Positions 11,347 to 21,572 of a stretch of DNA of 64,000 nt are shown piece after piece. Where the stretch lies: NCBI RefSeq assembly GCF_000004075.3, contig NC_026659.2, positions 26,368,272 through 26,432,271 of the forward strand, given 5' to 3'. The translations under genes were made by a program, and so were the position numbers. Each line of letters starts with the position of its first letter. The stretch's first letter is position 1. This DNA comes from Cucumis sativus (lineage: Eukaryota; Streptophyta; Magnoliopsida; Cucurbitales; Cucurbitaceae). The notes under the pieces are model-generated. The model made no database searches. It saw only the letters and a program-made list of their open reading frames with translations, and was not told the DNA's origin.

Positions 11347-13649
11347 ATGGGTATTGTAATCTCTGATCAAATTTTGGGTACTTTTGTACCAATTGTGGTT
11401 TATTGGCTATATTCTGGGCTTTACATTCTTCTTGGCTCATTTGAGAACTACCGGTTACACTCTAAGAAAGATGAGCTGGAGAAGAACTTAGTGTCTAAAA
11501 GCACTGTGGTTAGAGGCGTTTTCCTTCAACAGATTATTCAGGCAATCGTTGCAATCCTCTTGTTTAAGGTATGCATTGAATAATCTCCACTAAAGTTCAT
11601 TAATTTCTATGAGTGTATGCTTTTCATCATACTTTGTGACTTTGTCAACCTTTGTATGAAGTCGGGATCAAATATCAATAGGGTATTAATAGTTGAAAGA
11701 GGTGGCAATGAGTTATATGGAAAGTGTAAGAATCACTTGATGTGAATTTTATCTCTGCCCGGTCCCCCTCTCGTGGGTTTGTGGACACTAGATATAGCAT
11801 TAAGTCTGGACTGTTTGTTGAGAAGTAATTGTACTAGTGATTACTGATCAGTACTGCGAAATTTATTACTGGTTGACTTGCTTGGTTCTTGTTAAATTTT
11901 ATGAACTATATATTACCAGCATCAGTTGTGGAGTGTTGGACCTTTGTACTTCCTAGTCTTCCAGACCAAGATTGATCAATATATTTTTTTTCTGAAGATT
12001 CATTTTGTTTGCGCTGAATCACTTATTTCTTCTGGTTAGGTCACTTTCCTTGAAAAACTTTCATCCGTGATTCTTGAACTACTCTGCTTCAAAATTGTTG
12101 TCTCCCCTGCAAAATAAAGAGTTAATAAAGGAGAGAAAAGTAGTATCCCAAAATGTCACTGTATTTTAGTTTTGATTAGTTAGTCGTGTGTATAAACATC
12201 TTCTATTGAAAGAACATGTTTTTCCACTGGTTTTTTATGAAACTTTTGTTTGCTTTTTCTTTGGTGTGTGCATCTCAAATGAAAATTAATCCTTGAGTTG
12301 TCTCATGGATGCCACCAGATTTACTCTACTGCAACTAGTGGTGAATGGTGCATAAGTCTCAATCACTTTCCCCCCATATGTCTTGGGATTTAGGGGTTAA
12401 GGAAAAGTAAGGGACACAATTAATCTAGGTTGATAGGCTGCGCACCTTTTTTTTTATTCCTGGTCTACATCTGAGATTACTCAGCTGTGCTTCAATTGTA
12501 ACTTTCTACATTGATAGCATCTTTTTTTGGGTTCTGCTGTCCTTAATATGAGTTTCAATAGTGAAGCATATTGGGCCACATTTCTTATATACACGTCTCT
12601 GCAGTCTTTTTCAGTGTCTGATTTCCTTCACATATATTTGTTTACTCACCATTCGAGTACTGGCTGTAAATGTCAACTAGCCATTATTCAATATGATTAA
12701 GAAACAAAAATTGGTTTGTTCTGTTGAAGTCAGTTTTTGTGATGTGGAAAACCTGCACATTCGTGAAAATGAAGGGATTAAAGAACTTATTTTCAAGGGG
12801 CCAAAATTGCAATGTTATATTGGTTAAGCATTATTCTGTAGATCCTGCAATTAATTTCTGATATGCTGGATCTAATCATTTCTCTTTTCATGCTGAACAT
12901 TACGTGTTTCATTAGTTTATCAGTTTGTCCTGCATCTAATGCAATGGAGGTGTAATTAATTCACTAAAACTTAGATTCATAACATGGCTAATGATTGGGC
13001 AGCTCTCATTTGTTACGTTATATTTTCTATGGCTGAGTGGATTTGACATGGGAAAGTTGATTTGATCATTGCCTGTATGCTGACAACTGCTTTTGTTCTG
13101 AATATGTAGGTAACTGAAACTGATGGGGAGGTTGCTACAGGTCCAAAATCTTGGCTAACAATTGTAGTTCAGTTTATTGTTGCTATGCTAGTGTTGGACA
13201 CTTGGCAATATTTCATTCACAGATACATGCATCAGAACAAGTTTCTGTACAAGCACGTTCATTCCCAGCATCACCGTTTGGTTGTACCTTATGCATTTGG
13301 AGCTTTATACAATCATCCGTTGGAGGGTCTTCTCCTTGACACAATTGGTGGGGCTTTATCTTTTCTCGTTTCTGGGATGTCACCTCGAGTTGCCATCTTT
13401 TTCTTTTCCTTTGCCACCATCAAGACAGTGGATGACCATTGTGGATTATGGCTTCCTGGGAACCTTTTCCACGTGTTCTTCAGAAACAATTCTGCATATC
13501 ATGATGTTCATCACCAGCTATATGGCAGTAAGTATAACTTCTCACAGCCATTTTTTGTTACGTGGGATAGAATATTTGGCACCTATATGCCTTACTCATT
13601 AGAGAAGAGAGCAGGGGGTGGTTTCGAAGCACGAGTTAAGGAAGATTAG
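11347..13649 (+). CDS. SBH1: sphinganine C4-monooxygenase (sphingoid base hydroxylase)
   Basis: Two exons, 11347-11568 and 13110-13649, join in phase and encode 253 residues. The start is the ATG at 11347, which begins MGIVISDQ; the earlier TTG in the same frame is not used. The protein is a membrane diiron hydroxylase of the fatty acid hydroxylase superfamily. Its three histidine clusters are visible: HRYMH at residues 111-115, HSQHH at 125-129 and HDVHH at 205-209. Hydrophobic segments lie near residues 5-30, 58-74 and 88-104. Family knowledge: SBH converts dihydrosphingosine-type long-chain bases to phytosphingosine types in the ER, setting the hydroxylation of plant ceramides. The single intron of 1541 bp is long. 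Gene number 1 or 2 cannot be decided from sequence alone. Confidence 0.95.
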
Positions 13650-15400
13650 TTCAAATAGCAATCATATATTATTTGCGTCCGTGTTAATTTTTTCTCTCCC
13701 TGTTAGCCAACCACCATAGTGCTAAATTTGTATCATACACCTATTCTTGTGTCTTACACTTTTGTTACTATCATTTCCTCGAAGTTCCATAGCTGAATCA
13801 TGTTGTGATTTGAACCATTTTCCTTTTTTTTTTTTTTTCTTTTCTTGTACCTAATCCTTTTGAACAGATAACCCCCTTGACTTTTTTCCTTTTTCAAATT
13901 GGGGTAACCGGTACTTAATGACATTGTGAAGTATATCTTTCTTGTGCTAATTTAGATTGATCCGATCTGGTAAAGAAGCAAATGTAGGCCAAACATTGTT
14001 ATGTGGCTTGGGGGATGAGCGATTTTCATCTAAATTTTGACACGTAAGGAGAGAATGTGCATGTGGATAGGTTAGGCTCATTTTATTTAGTTTCACATGG
14101 TATGATTAATAGATATCATTTCTTAAATAAAGATACAAGTGAAATGATATAACTTTATGAATTGAACAATAAGCATATATTAATGCAGTATATTTTAGGA
14201 CCCAGTTGCTTCATTGAAACTAAGCAAGCTTGGCAACAACTGTCGGTCAAACATCAGATCACATTAGACAGCTTGACTTTAGCTATTGCCAGTTAATTGC
14301 AGGAATATAATACTTTGGTGTCTTATGTCTCTATATGATCTGGAATTTGCAATGCCCATCTATATATATATATTGGGAAATGTAACTTCCTTGTTTCTGA
14401 CAAAAGTTTTTCTCAAATTAATATATTGGAACTAGATTCCTTCACAGAAGGGAAATGCCCTTAGGCTTTAGGGGTTTTTATCAATTTAAAACCTCAGGGC
14501 TAATTTTGAAAATGCTTGCATGTCTCAACAACTATCATCTCATTTTAGGAAACTAATTATTAAAATAATATCAAAGTAACAAATCACAATCACCCACATT
14601 TATTTATATAATATACTTTTGAGTATTAAAAACAATATCTTCCTCCATCTCTTGTATTTTTAATGCTTTTCCCCCCTTTTTTTGTATGTTGCTGCATTAT
14701 TCCATAATGAATTAAGAAGTACCAAGGGGAGAAGATAAAAGCAAATAATTGGTAATAAATGTTTTGAATTAAAGTTGTACCATTGAGAAACAAATTAATG
14801 ATTAAAATTAAATGAGTTGGATGATGATCATGAATATTAAAAAGGAGAGAGGAATAGAGAAGAAAAAGATGGTATCTTTTTATAGAAAAATACCATATTT
14901 GACTGTAGGAATATCTTTTGAGATAAACATAAAAGTTGATAAATTCCTTTAAAAAATTTCATAAAGATTTTTTTTTTAAAAAAAGAAAAAGTTCATTCCT
15001 GAAAAGCAGTAAATTATAATAATAAATGATTTTTTTTTTTATTTGCAAGAATGTAAGATCTAATCTTGTCAATTTTGGTGGAATATTGAAAAGCAAAAGT
15101 CCTAGTTGGTATCATCTTTAATTTTCTTTAAAATAACGGTATTGTCTAAATGAAAAAACTGATTTCCATTTCTATTAATTATTGATAATGATTAAGACTA
15201 AAATACTTTTTTTTTTTTTTTTTTGAGAATTTCTCAAATTAAAATTAAAATATATTATTAATAGTTATTATGAAGTGCTATCTCTCAAGTAATTTTCTAT
15301 TTATCATAATTAGAGTTCTAATTTTCAATCTTCTCAAATTGAAAGCTATCCGTAACAATATTGATAAGATTTTATAAGCAACTATTATTGACAAATGTTA
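13650..15400. other. intergenic stretch between SBH and PKS1
   Basis: The first few hundred bases should be the SBH 3' untranslated region. The rest is AT-rich with long A and T runs. No coding frame is supported. Confidence 0.6.
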
Positions 15401-16097
15401 TCAATAATAATTTTCAATTTAAGAAATGTGTTACCCATTATTAAAATTGACATTTTATTTTATTTTTTTAACATCTGCTATTTTTGTAAATATTTTCTCA
15501 TTGTTGTATATATGTATGTATATATATATAATTTTGCTATATACATCCATACATATAGGTATTTTTAAAAATAGCAAAATAAATTATAACAAATTTTTGG
15601 ACTCTAATCAACCTTTCTATCAATCAAGCATTTCAAAAATAGCAAAATAAATTATAACAAATATTTGGACTCTAATCAACCTTTCTATCAATCAATCATT
15701 TCAATAACTGTTAATATCTATTAATAAAATTTTAAAATTTTGCTATTCAACTTTGCCATTTTTCCCAATTTCAAAATTTTGCAAATATTTTGTTAACTTC
15801 CGTTTCCTTTATTTCCTAAATTTGGCTGTTTGCTGTAATTTTTGTATTATGCTATTTTCGTATTAAGATGTTGAGTTAACAAAGGGTGAACAATATTCGT
15901 GCTATTTTCATATTAAGATTGAAGAGTGAACATTAGTGAAGTTGAAATTTTCATATCTCAAGCATTATACCGATGAAAATATTTTACATTAATTATCTCA
16001 ATTCATTTGAATCAAGATTCGTATTAAAACTCTATTACCCGATGATTAAATTGCAAAGAAAAATCCAACATAGGACGAATAAACTCAAAATCAAAAG
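15401..16097. repeat. AT-rich repeat-like tract with 68-bp tandem duplication
   Basis: Two nearly identical 68-bp units lie head to tail at 15567-15634 and 15635-15702, each containing TTGGACTCTAATCAACC. Further on, GCTATTTTCRTATTAAGAT occurs twice about 50 bp apart near 15850 and 15900. Repeated TTTGCTATTT and AAATATTTTG motifs make the tract look like a decayed dispersed element. No terminal inverted repeats or target-site duplication were identified. The 3' end of the PKS1 transcript probably reaches into it. Confidence 0.6.
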
Positions 16098-17441
16098 CTA
16101 AACATACAAAATACTAGAGATTTGAGGCGAATACAGACGAGGAAGTGAATTCGTAGCAAGCCTCTGAGTTTCCAACCTCGTCATTCTTCCGAACGACTCC
16201 GATCTCCGGTGAACTTCCGTGGCAGAACTATACTTATCTCCGGCCACCATCACCGCCTTCTGATTCTTGCAACCCATTAGAAGATTCGAACGCCGCCTCT
16301 GAATGTAGGAGGCAGCAGCGGCAGGTGTCACGTTTCTGACAGGGCTGTTGATGGAGAGACGGCGTTCATCGTAATCCGACACGACGGAGAAATCGGCAGC
16401 ACTGGTGGTGACGACACTCCACTCAATGCTAGCCTCACTCGGTGCATAACAAGTAGTGGGTGTCACACAACAATCCGTTGAATCAGAGCCTTGTCGTGTG
16501 AGAAACGAATTGGGGTTCTTTGTTATGCTCTCAATCTCGAAAAGATCCGAACTTGAATCGCTTTCAACATCGTCGTTGTAGATTAAATTGGAATTATCAG
16601 TGGGGGAAATATTTGAATTTGAAGAATCCTTCACTCTTGGAACGATGTCATTCCATGTCATCGTCGAAAGCTTCTTCTCGAAATTGTTCAAGTTCAGAGC
16701 ATCCAGATTATTTGATGGCTTCCCCATTAAAGAAGATCCAAAAACCTCAATTGATTCTCTCCCTTGTTGTTCTTCTACTTGAATTTGCATTTTCTTGGCT
16801 GCTTCAGCTGGGATTGAGCTTTGAAACGTAAAATTTATCCCTGTTTTGGTCTGTTGTTGTTTCTGTTTTGGCTTTGGCTTTGGCTTTGATTTGCCTTTGG
16901 CATTGTGATTCATAGATTCCACCGATTTGTTGTCCCAGCAATAGCAATTATAAAGAAAGTCTTTAGCCAATTGTGAGGAATTCTTCTTCTTCTTTGTTGG
17001 GTTGGAAGAATTAGAGTTTGTACCTACAACAGTACTACCCTGCAACAATGGATTTTGGCTATTCCAACTGGATTCAGAACGGAGACTTGGAGTTTTTGGG
17101 TGGTTGGTGTGAAGGATATTCATCATCTTCTGTTGTTGCTTTTTGGGGCGGAATTTGAGGGGCTTAGGGGTGGTTTCAAATATGGCTCCATTGAAATATT
17201 TCTCTGCTCCAAAAACTTCAATATCTCCATCATCTTCTTGAGTTTTAGTGGAATTTGAGCGATGATGATCCCTTGTTGATTCAGCAAGTTTACGAACAAA
17301 TTCTTTCTCTGCATGGTTCAAATAGGAAGAAAAAGAAGCTTCACGAAGATGGTAATTGTTATTATTGTTGTTGTTCTCAAAAGATAGTCTTTGAGAGAGA
17401 TTTGTATCACAAACAGGTGGTGGCAAGCTAACTCTTCCCAT
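16098..17441 (-). CDS. PKS1: PHYTOCHROME KINASE SUBSTRATE protein (PKS1/PKS2-like)
   Basis: A single uninterrupted frame encodes 447 residues from the ATG at 17441. Low-complexity stretches (an Asn run near residues 23-30, Lys/Pro/Gln-rich parts) flank short conserved blocks typical of the PKS family: EVFGAEKYFNGAIFE about residue 75, FLYNCYCWDNKSVE about 163, and CYAPSEASIEWSVV about 332. Family knowledge: PKS proteins sit at the plasma membrane, bind phytochromes and phototropins, and act in phototropism and leaf positioning. No catalytic domain is expected or seen. The intronless structure and length near 440 residues fit PKS1 and PKS2. Which Arabidopsis paralogue is closest cannot be told, although the neighbours fit the PKS1 and PKS2 blocks. 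Confidence 0.88.
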   Translation of the reverse strand: MGRVSLPPPVCDTNLSQRLSFENNNNNNNYHLREASFSSYLNHAEKEFVRKLAESTRDHHRSNSTKTQEDDGDIEVFGAEKYFNGAIFETTPKPLKFRPKKQQQKMMNILHTNHPKTPSLRSESSWNSQNPLLQGSTVVGTNSNSSNPTKKKKNSSQLAKDFLYNCYCWDNKSVESMNHNAKGKSKPKPKPKQKQQQTKTGINFTFQSSIPAEAAKKMQIQVEEQQGRESIEVFGSSLMGKPSNNLDALNLNNFEKKLSTMTWNDIVPRVKDSSNSNISPTDNSNLIYNDDVESDSSSDLFEIESITKNPNSFLTRQGSDSTDCCVTPTTCYAPSEASIEWSVVTTSAADFSVVSDYDERRLSINSPVRNVTPAAAASYIQRRRSNLLMGCKNQKAVMVAGDKYSSATEVHRRSESFGRMTRLETQRLATNSLPRLYSPQISSILYV

Positions 17442-18010
17442 GGATAATGGATAATGGATAATGGAAATAGAGACACCAAAAAGGTAAAACTAAGATGACA
17501 CAAATGGAAGAAGAATCTAATGATTCTTGAGAAGGACAGAAGCTATGTCTCCTAGATGGATATGGAAAGCAGAGGAAAAAGGCTTTCTTTAATAGAGGTT
17601 CATTCAGCCATGCATTGACGTGGAGATATTTGATAGTAAGTATGATCAATCTCAAAACTAGCCACGAAAGAAATAATTCATTATTTTAGTTTTTTCAACA
17701 TATGAAATTATCAACAAAAAGTTTGATACTAACACTTAGCTTGTTCAATATCAATATGTGTTAGCTATGTCTATAAGTAGCAAAAAAAATATATATATAT
17801 ATATACATATATTAAAAAAAGATGTCAAATTTCATATTAAAGTGTCTCTATGATAGTATGATATATATAATTAAATTAATTTAACTTTGTTCGACAGCTT
17901 GAGTTATTGGATCAAGAGAGTAATGTGGTCTAAAAAGTCGTGCGTTCAAGCGTATATAATTAAGATCACCTTCACTCATAAACTTAAGCTACCAAAGACA
18001 TAAGTTACGA
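17442..18010. other. PKS1 upstream region
   Basis: This should hold the PKS1 leader and promoter. Small minus-strand frames overlap the PKS1 start in other phases and look like chance. The part past 17700 is AT-rich with a TA run near 17790. Confidence 0.5.
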
Positions 18011-18129
18011 ATTTAATTATACATTATTCAACTCACATTTCTCTAAACCCTATACTAAAGTCATAAATTACGTAAAATAACATAAATATATGAATAGAGA
18101 AATGTGAGTTGAATAATGTATAATTAAAT
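18011..18129. repeat. perfect 35-bp inverted repeat, 49-bp loop
   Basis: The arms at 18011-18045 and 18095-18129 are exact reverse complements over 35 bases, both containing AACTCACATTTCTCTA or its complement. The spacer is 49 bp. It could fold into a long hairpin or be the core of a small foldback element. No protein is encoded. Confidence 0.9.
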
Positions 18130-18189
18130 ATATTAAAAAGGAGTTGTTAGATGATAAATTAATTATATTAAATTTACCTTCACTTACTT

Positions 18190-18399
18190 GCTTAAAATAT
18201 CCATAGAGCTTCCGACTTGACTGAGTTTGGCTCCTTTGTTGATGAGATTTACTACTTGTCCATTCGTACAAATGTCTCCTCAGTTGTTTGGTGCTTTGTA
18301 GAGACTAACAAGATGGTGAACTGTCTAGCTCATGTGGCAATTGCGCATGGCGTTTTTTGTTCTTTTGTTGGCTTAAAGATTGGGGTGAGATTAACGTAG
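18190..18399 (+). pseudogene. RNase H-like (RVT_3-type) fragment
   Basis: A frame from about 18211 reads SDLTEFGSFVDEI, then VVWCFVETNKMVNCLAHVAI, before a stop at 18397-18399. This matches the C-terminal part of the plant RNase H-like domain found at the ends of LINE-type polyproteins and in many plant RNase H-like genes, where the pattern is (L)xEFGxxVDEI followed by NK(V/M)AxxLAxxA. Only about 60 residues remain, and no upstream RNase H or reverse transcriptase could be followed. It is best read as a relic of a LINE or a related host gene. Confidence 0.5.
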
Positions 18400-21300
18400 T
18401 TATTCTTAGATGGTTCTCCACTATTTTTCGTGAGGAGTGTGTTGTATTAAACTCTAGCTAGTTTGGTCCGTAGAATGAATTTTTTTCTTAAAAAAAGCTT
18501 TAATGGAGATTTAACATTTTTGTGTAATGTTACTTCCTCCTTCTCTGATATACGAGAAATATTTAAGAATTCATTTTCACCCAATAAAGGAAAGAAAAGA
18601 AAAAAGATAAATTCAAAATTTCATATCAAAAGTTATCAAGATGGTTGAATGGTGTACCTGAGAGGGGTCCTGGGGAATGCATTAAATAAATGGTTGAGTT
18701 AAAAACATAAAACTTTCTTTCTTTACACACAAAGACAAATGAAGTGAAGGGGGGAGAGAGACAGCATAATGTACTATCAGTTCAAGTGGGCTCTTTTTGT
18801 CTTTCTTTCTCTTTTCTCCTATGATCCTATGATTTTACATTTTTCCATAATCATATCTTAGCTTCATTTATATATTTCAATACACTCTATGCTCTTTTAA
18901 ACCACATTTAAAACAAGGTTCCAATTCATACACGTACATGCATTTATGTCGACATCTCTTCTTACCAATATAAGCCTCCATTCTTTCCTCACTTGCTACC
19001 CTTTTCTATTATTTCAACTTTACTTTTAGTTAACTCTTTCTTTTCAAACTAAATTCAATTATGTCCAACGTAATGTGAAAGTAACAAATATATATAGTGT
19101 AATGTATATAAGACTTGCAATGGTGTTCTTTTAGCTTTCAACAACGTGTTTTTCTCTTAATTATTATAACTAAAAGGTTGTAGTGTTTGTACAATCTAAT
19201 CAAAAGTTCAACTTTCAAACTCCAAATGTTGTTTTTAAAATAATATAGTAGGTATTCTTTATGACACGGGAACCACTAAAAATACCACTAACTAATTATG
19301 TTTTAACTAAGAAAATAATAATAAAGAAGAGAACTAATTAAGATATGTTTTTTTTTAAAAAAAATTGTTCTATCAACAATCTAGAGATCGATCTTATAGA
19401 AGGGTGGAAGATGAAGTGAATTATTTTTGTTATATTTAAAAATGTCTAAAAATATTTTATATGATGTATTAGAAAAACCATAACATATTTTCTTTTTAAA
19501 GTATAAGAAATGAAGAAGTACAACCACCCAATGATCATTTGGATAAAGATGCCTTTTATGTCAAATTTACACCATTCCAAATTAATCAATATGATCAAAC
19601 TATTTAAAATAAAATTGGAAAAAAAAGATATAATATTATTATTAATTATTATTTTGAAATGTATAAATATATATTTAATTCAAACGAAGTTATGATGAGA
19701 TATTGATAAACCTTAAGCCACCCTCATCAAGTGCACTCGTTTATGAATTTTTGTGTGTATGTTATATATGAACCAATTACCAACTTAAAAGTTAGTTAAG
19801 TGAATAAATGATGTGGGGTTTGTAAGTTTAGTTAATTAAGTACGTTATAAATAGATTTATCTTTATAAATTTTAAATTTTGTAATAACTATTTCCGTTAT
19901 TGTTTTAGAGGAATGATGATGAAAATTAATGAAGTAAGTTTATAACTTGAAGATGTGTCAAAATATAGAGAGATGGAGGAAAGGTCGAGTAATTAATTTG
20001 TCACGTTGATTGCTCTCAAGACACAACTGTTGTTGTTAAATTAGGTGTTGTTTTTTTGCGTCGTGGTTTTGTTTGTCTAGGTGTTATTAATTATGTATTC
20101 TGGCTGTTTGATGGAAGAAAGAAGGTGGGTGGAGGCCCCCATTGCCATGATATTATTATTTTGTATATGATTACAAAATAATTTAAGTGTCTCCTGCTTG
20201 AGTTGGAACATAAAAATGCATGGATGTCTCACATTTATAGGTTCATATTTTTGATACATCAAATTGAAGTTTTGGAAGTTGTAAAATATACCATATATAT
20301 TTATACATGGGAATTAAAAGATGAGAGGGGTCAACTAGTTGGCCACATTTTGAGCACAAAAAACAAACCAATCTGTTGGTTCCACCTAGTTGGGTTTGGC
20401 TTTTTTAATCCATTTGATGATCTATTGAATAGTACTTTGGATTTAATGCAACTAAAAGTTAAAAATATTTGAGGAGGAGCTTCGTTAATATGTGTCAAAG
20501 GCTTTACGAAAAATTGTGAATGCGACAATGGCTTGATAAGTAATGAATCAGTGGTGCAACGTGATGGTGGTTTGTTATTGTGGAAACTCAAGTTAGAGAA
20601 TTAATTGAGAGTAAGGTTGTTTTACTACTCATCCATTTAAAGATAAGGGTAAACATTTGGGGTTCAATGAGTTTATATGTCCCTACAATTATTTAAAATC
20701 ATCAATTTTATATGATTAATTATATTGACGTGTGAAGCTTTGAGAAAAGTCACTTGAAGGGACATATAATCAACCCTCTCAATGAACTAATAATTGAAGT
20801 TAACTTCAATCTTGTTTTACATCATCCTTCTTCAATCTTCATTTCTTGTTTAATTTGGGTGTGTCTAATATACTCTTTTCAAGTGATATTAGAGAGTATG
20901 ATTATGATACTATTTAAACTTTCATTATTGTGTATATGACATTTCAATACTATACAATCTATTTTTCCTTTTTGGGATGTGCATCTTGATACTAATGGGA
21001 CATATAGGTGAATTTGAGTGTAAGTTGAGTTAAATATTTACTAAACTAAAATTCAATGATACTACAGTTTAATGGTCAAGTTTGGTAACGAACTTGATCA
21101 AGAAGAAAGACAACAATTTAAAAACAACATGATTTAAAGTCTAACTAGAGAGAGGCGAAAGGCCTACCTCAACCAAGGGATAATTAGAAGAACGTGGAAA
21201 TCAGGAGCACCCAATTTAAAGTCTTTCACTATTTGATATGAGAAGGAAAGGGAAGACGAAGTAAGTTGTTGATGAACCTGCTTTGGGCTCGGGCCCAAGG

Positions 21301-21572
21301 ACGGACAGTCTTGACTTGGCTCAACGTTAAAATGGGTTGGGAAAAAAGACCGATTGCCAAATCAATGGCTTCGATGGCTTCGGTTCGGTTCGGTTCGGCT
21401 CACTCTATCGACCGTCGAACTTGAACTTCTGCAAAATTTCTCTACTCGCCGAACTTTCTTACTCTTTTTTTTTTTTTTCTTTTCCAAATTCGTTGCATTA
21501 TCCTCTTCGGTGATAACCAAAATTTTAAACTTGGACTCTAGTTCACAGATTTCATAAAGAATTGCTTAACAA
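18400..21572. other. AT-rich intergenic stretch
   Basis: No gene is supported. Frames at 20203-20472 and 20331-20591 are chance overlaps without recognisable products. Past about 21240 the base composition changes: GGGCCC-type site II motifs near 21290 and the CGGTT repeat at 21379-21398 mark the promoter and leader of the CAAX protease gene. Confidence 0.55.
21379..21398 (+). promoter_or_regulatory. CGGTT pentanucleotide run near the CAAX protease start
   Basis: Four CGGTT-type units lie 175 bp upstream of the start codon. The same 5-bp periodic run occurs at 10789-10808 between MOG1 and SBH. Its regulatory role is not established. Confidence 0.45.

Noticed and set aside
20203-20591. Overlapping frames of 89 and 86 codons on opposite strands
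   Set aside because: No family resemblance, no splice context and AT-rich composition like the surrounding spacer.
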